A stretch of DNA of 9,293 bases, taken from Actinomycetota bacterium (GTDB lineage: Bacteria > Actinomycetota > Humimicrobiia > Humimicrobiales > Humimicrobiaceae). Where the stretch lies: NCBI GenBank assembly GCA_016783985.1, contig JADHVM010000027.1, forward strand, positions 1-9,293. Direction: 5' to 3'. Below, one piece after another: positions 1 through 6,599 of this stretch. Each line of letters begins with the position of its first letter. The stretch's first letter is position 1. The notes under the pieces were generated by a model. That model had not been told where the DNA came from, made no database searches, and was given only the letters and a program-made list of their open reading frames with translations. The position numbers were made by a program, and so were the translations under genes.

Positions 1-220
1 AGGCTACATCAAAATTAAAAATAAATGTCTCCCCCTCTTTAGCCTGTATTTTGGGAAGTTTAGTTTCAAAGAATAGTTCTTCCGGTACAGGCTCTACAAT
101 TTCCTCTTCAGTAGCTTCATCTTCCTGGGCAAATAACATACCCGGTATCATTAGAATAATTGAGAGGGCAAGAGTTAGAATGATAAAAAATACCGGCAAT
201 TTTCTTTTTATGGTTTCCAC
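1..220 (-). CDS. Exported protein, N-terminal part (truncated by window edge)
   Basis: Partial gene read on the minus strand; the 3' part lies outside the window. It begins with a GTG codon (218-220) preceded by AAAGGAG (229-235) at 8-nt spacing, which fixes the start. The 73 visible residues form a clear signal peptide or anchor: a basic start (ETIKRK), a hydrophobic core of about 24 residues (residues 8-31), and a possible cleavage site around LFA-QE. A short acidic linker (EDEATEEEIVEP) follows. Then comes the start of a domain (ETKLPKIQAKEGETFIFNF) that resembles the opening of bacterial beta-sandwich, NEW3-like or COG1470-type extracytoplasmic domains. That last assignment is a guess from a few residues. 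The protein acts at or outside the membrane; its function is unknown. It is transcribed away from the defence-like operon from its own promoter. Confidence 0.75.
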   Translation of the reverse strand, partial: METIKRKLPVFFIILTLALSIILMIPGMLFAQEDEATEEEIVEPVPEELFFETKLPKIQAKEGETFIFNFDVA

Positions 221-228
221 TTATGCAT

Positions 229-235
229 CTCCTTT
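229..235 (-). promoter_or_regulatory. Ribosome binding site of the exported-protein gene
   Basis: AAAGGAG on the minus strand, 8 nt before the GTG at 218-220. It decides the non-ATG start. The nearer ATG in another frame (minus strand, 226-224) runs into a stop after six codons. Confidence 0.8.
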
Positions 236-284
236 ACTAAATTTATTCAAAGATTTTTTTTAAAATGTTAAAAGCATTAATATG

Positions 285-309
285 GTTCCATTCCGTAGCT
301 AAATGGGAC
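285..309 (-). promoter_or_regulatory. Small leader hairpin, possible
   Basis: In the leader of the minus-strand gene, arms 302-309 and 285-292 can pair in 7 of 8 positions (GTCCCATT with AATGGAAC on the minus strand) around a 9-nt loop. It lies about 65 nt before the GTG start. No U-run follows, so it is not an intrinsic terminator, and no known riboswitch is recognised. Confidence 0.25.
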
Positions 310-318
310 TAAATAGCA

Positions 319-347
319 ATTCTAATAAGTTTGGCAGTAGATGTCAA
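319..347 (-). promoter_or_regulatory. Sigma-A-type promoter for the exported-protein gene
   Basis: On the minus strand, TTGACA (347-342, perfect -35) is followed by exactly 17 nt and TAGAAT (324-319, 5 of 6 matches to the -10). Transcription would start near 312 and give a leader of about 90 nt before the GTG at 220. This is the best promoter match in the window. It also shows that the left flanking gene keeps its full control region, so any insertion boundary must lie to the right of about 347. Confidence 0.7.
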
Positions 348-350
348 TAA

Positions 351-398
351 GGAAATGGGGGGGTGTGGAAATGGGGTTATGTGGAAATGAAATTGGTT
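351..398. repeat. 16-bp-period direct repeat, three imperfect units
   Basis: GGAAATG occurs at 351, 367 and 383, exactly 16 bp apart. Units 1 and 2 (351-366, 367-382) match at 13 of 16 positions. Unit 3 (383-398) keeps the first seven bases but matches unit 2 at only about 10 of 16. Unit 1 contains a run of seven Gs. The array starts 3 bp upstream of the -35 box of the minus-strand promoter, so it could be an activator or repressor site array or a chance minisatellite. The G-rich strand is unlike the AT-rich surroundings. Confidence 0.6.
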
Positions 399-427
399 AG
401 CATCTAAAATTGTGAAATTTTCATATC

Positions 428-456
428 TTTTATTGTATATAGAGAATTGCTATAAT
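428..456 (+). promoter_or_regulatory. Extended -10 promoter for the helicase/ATPase/radical SAM operon
   Basis: TGCTATAAT (448-456) is a consensus extended -10 element. Seventeen nt upstream of the -10 hexamer, at 428-433, is only a poor -35 (TTTTAT), which extended -10 promoters tolerate. Transcription from about 463 would leave a leader near 100 nt before the ATG at 563. Two further TATAAT hexamers (462-467, 478-483) lack the TG extension and a good -35. The inverted repeat at 406-421 sits just upstream and could bind a regulator; that is speculation. Confidence 0.45.
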
Positions 457-562
457 CACTTTATAATTTTTTAATATTATAATCATAAATTTAATATTTC
501 TATAGAAAAGGTAAAAGACAAAGCTACGATTTGGTTATAAATTAGTATTAAAATATTTAAGG

Positions 563-2686
563 ATGTCTCTAAAAGATCTTAATTTTAAAAAGAGATACTC
601 ATCAAGTAAAGATAATTTACTTAGGGATTTCTATACACCTGCTTTATCTGAAGCTGTAAATTATCATAGATTATCTGGTTTTTTTTCCTCGGCAGTACTT
701 GCAATAGCTTCGAGAGGTATATCTAAATTTATATACAATAATGGACATATGAAACTTGTATGTGGCTCAAAATTAAGAAGAGAAGATGTTGAAGAAATTC
801 GGAAGAATTCTGATAATTTTGATGAGATAATTGAGAAAAATATGTTAAATGAGTTGGGTAATTTGGAAGATATATTTATAGAGGAATATATTAAAGCTTT
901 AGGATGGTTGGTAAGAAAAGGCAGATTAGAGATTAAAGTTGCAATAGTTTTTGATGATAAGGGTATTCCAATGGATTATGAAAAAGTAAATGAAAAAGGT
1001 TTATTTCATCCGAAGATTGGGATATTAGAAGATAGTTTGGGAAATAAGATATCTTTCAGTGGATCAATCAATGAAACTGCACAAGGTTGGTTAAATAATG
1101 TAGAAGAAATTAAAGTTTTTCGCAGTTGGGTTGATATTGAAAATGAATATTTTTTAGAAGATGTTGATTTATTTGATGATTATTGGAAGGGTAATGCAAT
1201 TGATTTTAAAGTATTTGATTTACCAGTTGCAATACAAAAAAAATTAATAAATTCATCTCCAAAAGACTTTGAAGAGTTAAAAATAGAAGAAATTGAAAGA
1301 AAGATTGTTAGCATAAAAAAAAGTAAAAAAAGAAAGATTGATTTAAGAGACTATCAAAAGGAAGCGATACAATATTGGATGAATAATGATAAAAAAGGTA
1401 TATTTGAAATGGCTACGGGTACAGGTAAAACTTTTACAGCACTTGGATGTTTAGATAGAATTAATTACAAATTAGACAAAATAGTGACAATAATTACAAC
1501 TCCTTATCAACACTTAATCCAGCAATGGAAAAAGGAAATTAATAAATTTGGAGTTCATTATGATAAAACAATTATTGCAAGTAGTTCAAAACCAAAGTGG
1601 AAAAATATCTTATCTGATTACTTAGCTCAAGTTTATATGGGTTATATTAAAAGGTTGATTATTCTCACCACACACGATACATTTTCATCATTAGACTTTA
1701 TGAAAATACTAAAAGACAATGTGAATGGTTTTGATGTGTTTTTAATTGCAGATGAAATGCATGGATTGGGTTCAAAAAAAAGAAAGCAAGGATTATTAGA
1801 AGGCTATAATATTAAATTGGGGCTAAGTGCTACTCCAAAAAGATGGTTTGATGATATAGGAACAAAAAAAATATATAGTTATTTTGATGATGTAGTTTTT
1901 AAATTTAGCTTAAAAAATGCTATTTTGAAGATAAATCCTGAAACAGGTAAGTCATATTTAACTCCTTTTAAATATATGCCAATATTAACTAATTTAACAG
2001 ATGCTGAATTAGATGATTATTTTGAAAAAACAAAAAAGATAATTTCGAGGCTTAATAAAACAAAAGATAATGTAGAGAAAGATGAGATATTAGAATTAAT
2101 GTTATTTCAGAGAGCAGATATAATAAAAAATGCAGAAAATAAATATGAGTTACTTGAAACTTTATTAAAAGATCAAGGGCAAGCTATTAAATGGACAATT
2201 ATATACTGTAGTCCACAACAGATTGATAATGTTATGAAAATTGTTAGTAAATTTAATATTATTGCACATCGTTTTACGATGAAAGAAGGAAATATACCAG
2301 TTAAAGAGTATAATGGTTTAACAGAAAGAGAACATATAATAAAAAATTTTGCAGATGGAAAATATCAAGTTCTTATAGCAATGAAATGTCTTGATGAAGG
2401 TATAGATATTCCACCAGCTAGGAACGCTGTATTAATGTCTAATAGTGGTAATCCAAGAGAATATATTCAAAGAATAGGAAGAGTTTTGAGGAGGTTTACT
2501 GGTAAAGAACTAGCAATAATTTATGATTTTTTAGTAGTTCCCTCATTTAAAGTATTACCTTCTGAGTTTTATCAGATTGAAAGGAAAATTTTTGAAAAAG
2601 AACTTTCAAGATATATTGAGATTGGCAGCATTGCTGTAAACAATGCAGAAGCTTTAAAAACTATTTATGATATGAGGAAATTGTAA
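563..2686 (+). CDS. PLD-type nuclease / SF2 DEAD-DEAH helicase fusion
   Basis: This 707-residue protein is predicted to move on or cleave nucleic acid. Residues about 1-190 form a phospholipase-D-like domain of the type fused to restriction helicases: an FYTPAL segment (23-28), a GFFSS segment (39-43), and an HxK motif (H149, K151) followed by SGSIN (166-170). Residues about 255-660 are an SF2 helicase: LRDYQ before motif I; ATGTGKT (284-290, Walker A); DEMH (397-400, DExH box); SATP (422-425); a motif V segment with DEGID; and QRIGRVLRR (636-644, motif VI). All core ATPase residues are intact. Family knowledge: PLD-helicases occur in restriction and phage-defence loci, some linked to DNA phosphorothioation. 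The ATG is the only usual start in the N-terminal region, yet its only Shine-Dalgarno-like bases (AAGG, 559-562) abut it. First gene of a five-gene operon with AT-rich codons. DNA as the substrate is inferred. Confidence 0.9.
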   Translation: MSLKDLNFKKRYSSSKDNLLRDFYTPALSEAVNYHRLSGFFSSAVLAIASRGISKFIYNNGHMKLVCGSKLRREDVEEIRKNSDNFDEIIEKNMLNELGNLEDIFIEEYIKALGWLVRKGRLEIKVAIVFDDKGIPMDYEKVNEKGLFHPKIGILEDSLGNKISFSGSINETAQGWLNNVEEIKVFRSWVDIENEYFLEDVDLFDDYWKGNAIDFKVFDLPVAIQKKLINSSPKDFEELKIEEIERKIVSIKKSKKRKIDLRDYQKEAIQYWMNNDKKGIFEMATGTGKTFTALGCLDRINYKLDKIVTIITTPYQHLIQQWKKEINKFGVHYDKTIIASSSKPKWKNILSDYLAQVYMGYIKRLIILTTHDTFSSLDFMKILKDNVNGFDVFLIADEMHGLGSKKRKQGLLEGYNIKLGLSATPKRWFDDIGTKKIYSYFDDVVFKFSLKNAILKINPETGKSYLTPFKYMPILTNLTDAELDDYFEKTKKIISRLNKTKDNVEKDEILELMLFQRADIIKNAENKYELLETLLKDQGQAIKWTIIYCSPQQIDNVMKIVSKFNIIAHRFTMKEGNIPVKEYNGLTEREHIIKNFADGKYQVLIAMKCLDEGIDIPPARNAVLMSNSGNPREYIQRIGRVLRRFTGKELAIIYDFLVVPSFKVLPSEFYQIERKIFEKELSRYIEIGSIAVNNAEALKTIYDMRKL

Positions 2687-2688
2687 TT

Positions 2689-2694
2689 AAAGGA
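2689..2694 (+). promoter_or_regulatory. Ribosome binding site deciding the TTG start of the 60-aa gene
   Basis: AAAGGA lies 9 nt before the TTG at 2704, immediately after the stop of the helicase gene (2684-2686). It is the main reason for accepting this short frame as a gene. Confidence 0.65.
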
Positions 2695-2703
2695 AGAGAT
2701 TAA

Positions 2704-2886
2704 TTGAGAGAATTAAAATACAAAATTAATGAGCAGATTTTAGAGTTGCTAAAGAAAAATTGTGAAGGAGATAAAAAGTTAGAAAAGATTTTAACACAAT
2801 TTTTATTAGAGGAAGCAGCACATGATAAAGTATGGCAATGGAAGGAAACGTATATAAGAGAAATCGAAAAATGTTTAGAGGATTAA
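2704..2886 (+). CDS. Small protein of unknown function between helicase and ATPase genes
   Basis: This encodes 60 residues from a TTG start, supported by AAAGGA (2689-2694) at 9-nt spacing and by the lack of any ATG in frame before residue 30. It lies 17 bp after the helicase gene and 10 bp before the ATPase gene, on the same strand, so it is very probably translated as part of the operon. The sequence is charged and predicted helical, with an aromatic C-terminal motif (EEAAHDKVWQWKETYIREIE, about residues 37-56). There is no signal peptide, membrane segment or metal-binding cysteine cluster; the single Cys near residue 20 and that near 57 are isolated. I do not recognise the family. A helical adaptor joining the helicase to the ATPase is a reasonable guess but nothing more. 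The 69-residue frame on the opposite strand is a shadow. Confidence 0.7.
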   Translation: MRELKYKINEQILELLKKNCEGDKKLEKILTQFLLEEAAHDKVWQWKETYIREIEKCLED

Positions 2887-2896
2887 GTTCATAGAT

Positions 2897-4870
2897 ATGA
2901 GGATCAGCAGGGTAAAGATTAAAAATTATCGTCAATTAAAAGATGTAGATATATCTTTTGATAAAAAATCAAAAAATGATTTGTATATAATTATTGGTCG
3001 TAATGGTACTGGTAAAACTAATTTTTTGAATGCAATCAATTGGTGCTTATATGGGGATGAACCTAATTTGTCTCTTAATTCCCATCAATTACACATTTTA
3101 AATATCAATGAACAGAAAAATTCAAAGAAGGATGATACAAAAACTGTTTTTGTAAATATTTGGTTTGAAGATGAAGATAATAAGTATATTGTAAGAAGAA
3201 ATTCTTATTATAAGATATCTGGGGAAAATAAAATACCATCTGATATGGGGGATAGGCTTGAGGTTGAGATAGATTTTAGGGAAGAGAATGGAAATATTAA
3301 TATTAATACACTTGAAGGTGAAAATGCCCAGTCCTTTATTGAAAGATTAATACCTAAGAATATTCGTGAGTTTTATTTTTTTGATGGGGAGAGATTAGAT
3401 AGATATTTTAAAGAAGCGATTAGCCAAAATGTTAGGCATTCTATTTTTATATTATCTCGGATTAATTTGCTAGAGAGTTTAGCAAATAAAATTGAAATAA
3501 TTAATAAAGATTTTAGAAATCGTGCGAGTAAATATAGTCCTAAAATTGATGAGTATAGAAAAGCTTTGGAAGATTTTATTGAGAGAAGAAAAGAAAATGA
3601 TAGAAAAATTGAGGAATGTGAAAATCAAATTAACATAGCGAAAGAAGAAATAAATAAATGTGGAAATGAATTAATGAACTACCCAGATGTTGATAAGCTT
3701 GAGGAAAAAAGAAATGAATTGTTAAAAAGTAAGTCATCAAAGAATGACCAATTGGCTAAAAAGCAAAAGACGAAGAATGATTTGTTGTTTGAGTATTCAA
3801 AAATTTTATATGGGTGGGATGCAATCAAAAACACTATTAATATAATAAAGGAAAAAAGAAAGAAAGGGGAAATTCCACCAAAAATTGAAACTGATTTATT
3901 AGAAGAAACGATTGATAAAAATATATGTGTAGTTTGCAAAAGAATCCTTGACGAAGAATCTAGGAAGAAAGTTTTGGATTTGTTTAATTCAATGAAATTG
4001 TCTTCAGATGCTATTAAAGAACTTGTAAAGCATGAAAATCCTCTTCTTTTATTTGAAAGAAGGATAAAAAAATTTGAGGATGAAGTAAAGGATATTGTTG
4101 GAGATATTTGTCAATATGAAGGGGATCTTGAGGAAATTGAAAAAGGTTTAGAAGAAATTAAAAAAGAATTAAGTGGTTTTGATGTAGAGAAAATAAAAGG
4201 GTTAATAAGTAAGAGAGACTATTATGAGAAAATAAATGATGAAAGTAATCAAGATTTAGGAGTTTATAAGGAACGAAAGAAAGAGCATAAAGAAAAAATA
4301 AAGATTTATGAAAATTTAATAAGTGAAGAGTTGAGTAAACAAGAAAAGGCTAGAGGAATAAAAAAGATAATAGATTTTATAAAAAAAATGTCAAGCGCGA
4401 TAGATGAAACTAAAAATGACATAATTAAAACCACACAAAAAACAATATCAAGTGAAACTAACAAGGTGTTCTTTGATTTAATTTGGAAAAAGGATAGTTT
4501 CGAAAGTGTGAAAATAAGTGACAAATATAATATTAGTCTTATTAATTCGTTAGGTTATGAATGTTTGGGGACTATAAGTGCAGCAGAAAGAGAGTTTCTT
4601 GCATTATCCTTTACATTAGCACTACATAAAGTGTCTGGATTTGACGCAGCCTTATTAATAGATACTCCATTAGCAAGGGTAGATGATATTAATAGAAGGA
4701 ATTTTGGGAATGTGTTTACAAATATTAGTGAAAATAAACAAGTGATTTTATTATTCACACCTTCCGAATATTCTAAAGATATAAGAGATATATTACATAA
4801 TAAAATAAGTAATATCTTTGAGATAAAATTTTCTATAGATGATAACATTTCTGAATTTAAGGAGGCTTAA
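2897..4870 (+). CDS. SMC/Rad50-like ATPase, DndD-type
   Basis: This 657-residue protein has the layout of the DndD/Rad50 group. The N-terminal ATPase half opens with ISRVKIKNYRQL and has Walker A GRNGTGKT (34-41) and the FFDGE motif (161-165). A long coiled-coil region (about 190-530, rich in Glu, Lys, Ile and Leu) is broken near its middle by a zinc-hook-like CVVC (C344, C347). The C-terminal half carries the signature ISAAE (560-564, usually LSAGE) and Walker B LLIDTP (586-591) with the D-loop residues LARVD (592-596). Length matches DndD (about 650-700). Known for the group: ATP-driven dimerisation on DNA; DndD works in phosphorothioate modification, related ATPases in Lamassu and other defence systems. 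Here it most likely works with the helicase-nuclease. The ATG at 2897 has only a distant AGAGG (2877-2881), so translation may be coupled to the preceding gene. It overlaps the next gene by one base (TAATG). Confidence 0.88.
   Translation: MRISRVKIKNYRQLKDVDISFDKKSKNDLYIIIGRNGTGKTNFLNAINWCLYGDEPNLSLNSHQLHILNINEQKNSKKDDTKTVFVNIWFEDEDNKYIVRRNSYYKISGENKIPSDMGDRLEVEIDFREENGNININTLEGENAQSFIERLIPKNIREFYFFDGERLDRYFKEAISQNVRHSIFILSRINLLESLANKIEIINKDFRNRASKYSPKIDEYRKALEDFIERRKENDRKIEECENQINIAKEEINKCGNELMNYPDVDKLEEKRNELLKSKSSKNDQLAKKQKTKNDLLFEYSKILYGWDAIKNTINIIKEKRKKGEIPPKIETDLLEETIDKNICVVCKRILDEESRKKVLDLFNSMKLSSDAIKELVKHENPLLLFERRIKKFEDEVKDIVGDICQYEGDLEEIEKGLEEIKKELSGFDVEKIKGLISKRDYYEKINDESNQDLGVYKERKKEHKEKIKIYENLISEELSKQEKARGIKKIIDFIKKMSSAIDETKNDIIKTTQKTISSETNKVFFDLIWKKDSFESVKISDKYNISLINSLGYECLGTISAAEREFLALSFTLALHKVSGFDAALLIDTPLARVDDINRRNFGNVFTNISENKQVILLFTPSEYSKDIRDILHNKISNIFEIKFSIDDNISEFKEA
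4859..4865 (+). promoter_or_regulatory. Strong ribosome binding site inside the end of the ATPase gene
   Basis: AAGGAGG, 4 nt before the ATG at 4870, is encoded by the last codons of the ATPase gene. Together with the TAATG stop-start overlap it indicates translational coupling and roughly matched production of the two proteins. Confidence 0.75.
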
Positions 4871-5271
4871 TGGAAAAGGTCCCAGATAGAATTTTTGTAG
4901 GTATAGAAGATAGAAACTTATATGACGAAATAGAAATTTTTAAAACTAAGTCTAGAAAAGAACAGTTCTTATTAGCTATGACTATTGGTTTCAAAGATGG
5001 AGCAAAGTTAAAGTTAAAGTCTCCTGATGGATTTTTTCTCTTAAAAGATCTTAACCAAGAAGATGAAGCTTTGATTAATGCAGTAGCGATTAAGGAAAGT
5101 GATAATATCGAAGTTCTATTAGATAAAAAGAAGGTTTATAATATTGCTGAACAATATGCACATGCAGGAGTAAGAATATTACATGATAAAATAATATCAA
5201 CTCAATTTGGGTCTTTTAATGTTAAGTTCGAAAAAGAATTATTTGATATTTATAAGGATTTAAAATTATAA
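4870..5271 (+). CDS. Small protein resembling Dnd-system-associated proteins
   Basis: This 133-residue soluble protein has no signal peptide, membrane segment or cysteine cluster. It opens with MEKVPDRIFVGIEDRNLYDE, followed by FKTKSRKEQFLLAMTIGFKDG (roughly residues 24-44), then a Lys-rich segment and an acidic and aliphatic C-terminal half. The 'core-region KxKxQFLLAMTIGFKDG' look reminds me of the small family annotated as dnd system-associated protein 4, and more loosely of DndE, a small DNA-binding partner of DndD. This is memory of sequence flavour, not a computed match. Its start overlaps the ATPase stop and it has its own strong Shine-Dalgarno, so a direct partner role with the ATPase is likely. 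The gap to the radical SAM gene is 10 bp. Alternative: an unrelated small ATPase partner, as found in other SMC-type defence operons. Confidence 0.8.
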   Translation: MEKVPDRIFVGIEDRNLYDEIEIFKTKSRKEQFLLAMTIGFKDGAKLKLKSPDGFFLLKDLNQEDEALINAVAIKESDNIEVLLDKKKVYNIAEQYAHAGVRILHDKIISTQFGSFNVKFEKELFDIYKDLKL

Positions 5272-5281
5272 AATATGCAGG

Positions 5282-6505
5282 ATGAAAATATTACTTGTAG
5301 AACCAAATTTCCCAATACCAACTAAAAGTAAAAATCATAAAAACTTCTTACCAATTGGACTTTTAAAATTAGCTTCTTTTCTAAGAAAGAATAATGTAAA
5401 AATTGAGTTAAAACGAGGTATTCCAGAATCACTTGAAGACATTATTGATTTAAAAAAATTTAAACCTAATGAAATTTGGATTACCTCTTTATTTACTTAC
5501 TGGTCAATGTATGTAAAAGAAGCTGTAAGTTACTATAAGAAATTATTCCCTAAATCAAAAGTAGTTGTAGGAGGGATATATGCCTCTCTCATGCCTGATC
5601 ATTGTAAACGATTTACTGGTTGTGATGAAGTCTACATAGGAGTACATAAGGAAGCAGAAAACTGTTTTCCAGCATATGATTTAGTAAATGTTGATTATCA
5701 GATTTTACATACATCAAGAGGCTGTATTAGAAAATGTGATTTTTGTGGTACTTATAAAATTGAACCTAAATTTATATCTAAAATTAGTATAAAAAATGAA
5801 ATAAAAAGCAATAAATTGATATTTTATGATAATAATTTTTTAGCTAATAAATATATTGAAAATATTTTAGAAGAACTTAAAAATGCTAGGATTAATGGTA
5901 GAGCCGTGTACAGTGAATGCCAAAGTGGTTTTGATGGAAGAATTTTAACTATAGATTTAGCAGTTAAATTAAAAAGAGCTAGATTTATTAATCAAAGGAT
6001 TGCATGGGATAATTCATACGATGATTACAAAGATATTGAAAGACAAATAAGTTATCTAGTCGATAGTGGTTTTAATCCAAAAGATATATATGTTTTTATG
6101 GTTTATAATTACCAATTACCTTTTGAAATGATGGAAGAAAAAAGAAAAAAATGCTATGAATGGGGAGTGCAAATTGCTGATTGTAGGTTTAGGCCTTTAA
6201 ATCAAACCTTAGATAACTACAATTCTCATAAAGATAATCAAACTGATGAAGATTATTATATACACCCTAATTGGTCTGATAGAGAAGTTAAAGAATTCAG
6301 AAAAAATATAAGAAGGCAAAATATATGTATAAGACATGGTTTTCCATTTTATTCTAAAGATTTTGAGCATAAGAAATACAATAGTGAGCTTTTAAAAAGA
6401 GTAAAGAACCTTTCAAATTTTAATGAGAAAATAGAATTACTCAATGAATATAATATAGATTACTGGATACCTGATGAATCTGAGAAACTCTTGTTACGAA
6501 AATAG
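5282..6505 (+). CDS. Radical SAM enzyme with N-terminal cobalamin-binding-like domain
   Basis: This 407-residue enzyme is predicted to bind a 4Fe-4S cluster and cleave S-adenosylmethionine. Residues 1-~125 have the start typical of B12-binding radical SAM proteins (KILLVEPNFP, then PIGLLKLASFL) and a VVVGGIYASLMP segment. The cluster motif is C148-x3-C152-x2-C155 within SRGCIRKCDFC. A YDNNFL segment and a strand-rich core to about residue 320 follow. I see no DxHxxG motif, so cobalamin, if bound, lacks the usual lower His ligand, or the domain is a non-binding relative. Later cysteines (in SECQSG, in KCYEW, in ADCRF) could serve catalysis. Such enzymes do methylation, methylthiolation, ring contraction and similar radical chemistry; the substrate here is unknown. 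The ATG fits the family N-terminus exactly, but the only Shine-Dalgarno-like bases (CAGG) abut it. It is the last gene of the tight operon. Confidence 0.85.
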   Translation: MKILLVEPNFPIPTKSKNHKNFLPIGLLKLASFLRKNNVKIELKRGIPESLEDIIDLKKFKPNEIWITSLFTYWSMYVKEAVSYYKKLFPKSKVVVGGIYASLMPDHCKRFTGCDEVYIGVHKEAENCFPAYDLVNVDYQILHTSRGCIRKCDFCGTYKIEPKFISKISIKNEIKSNKLIFYDNNFLANKYIENILEELKNARINGRAVYSECQSGFDGRILTIDLAVKLKRARFINQRIAWDNSYDDYKDIERQISYLVDSGFNPKDIYVFMVYNYQLPFEMMEEKRKKCYEWGVQIADCRFRPLNQTLDNYNSHKDNQTDEDYYIHPNWSDREVKEFRKNIRRQNICIRHGFPFYSKDFEHKKYNSELLKRVKNLSNFNEKIELLNEYNIDYWIPDESEKLLLRK

Positions 6506-6599
6506 AATAGAATTCAGTACATTTTTTTAGAAAATTATATAAAAAAAGAAATTTAAAAGATAGTAATTATTTTTTAATAAGAAATTTAATAAATTAATT
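6506..6599. other. AT-rich spacer after the radical SAM gene
   Basis: These 94 bp are almost entirely A and T, with T7 and A7 tracts around 6522-6550. There is no GC stem, so no convincing intrinsic terminator. A weak promoter-like pair (TTCAGT, 17 nt, TATATA) could serve the following 81-aa gene but matches consensus poorly. The 81-aa gene may equally be read through from the operon. Confidence 0.35.

Larger units (their letters stand above)
221..562. other. Divergent intergenic region between exported protein and helicase operon
   Basis: These 342 bp carry no supported gene. They hold the leader and promoter of the minus-strand gene (221-347), the 16-bp repeat array (351-398), a short inverted repeat AAAATT-GTGA-AATTTT (406-421), an extended -10 promoter reading right (428-456), and about 100 nt of very AT-rich leader. 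Composition changes from mixed to strongly AT-rich at about 400-430, which is a plausible left edge of the acquired operon. No integrase site or target duplication could be recognised. Confidence 0.6.

Noticed and set aside
51..263. Plus-strand frame of 70 codons rich in Ser
   Set aside because: It lies opposite the signal-peptide gene, which has a better start, ribosome site and protein-like composition.
351..384. G-quadruplex
   Set aside because: Only the first run and one GGGG are long; the other runs have two Gs, so a stable three-tier structure cannot form.
4555..4848. Minus-strand frame of 97 codons within the ATPase gene
   Set aside because: Shadow of the region coding for the conserved signature and Walker B motifs; no ribosome site or promoter of its own. 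The same applies to minus-strand frames at 2726, 3679, 4306, 7494 and 8712 and the plus-strand frame at 7673.
563..5271. A complete Dnd phosphorothioation system
   Set aside because: No DndA, DndB, DndC or clear DndE is encoded. Only a DndD-like ATPase and a possible Dnd-associated small protein are present.
5282..6505. Prokaryotic viperin
   Set aside because: It has a long N-terminal B12-binding-like domain, and the cluster motif and surrounding core do not read like viperin. Viperins are shorter and lack that domain.
6506..6599. Intrinsic terminator from T7 and A7 tracts
   Set aside because: The possible stem is pure A-T with no GC pairs and imperfect symmetry; chance pairing is expected in such DNA.
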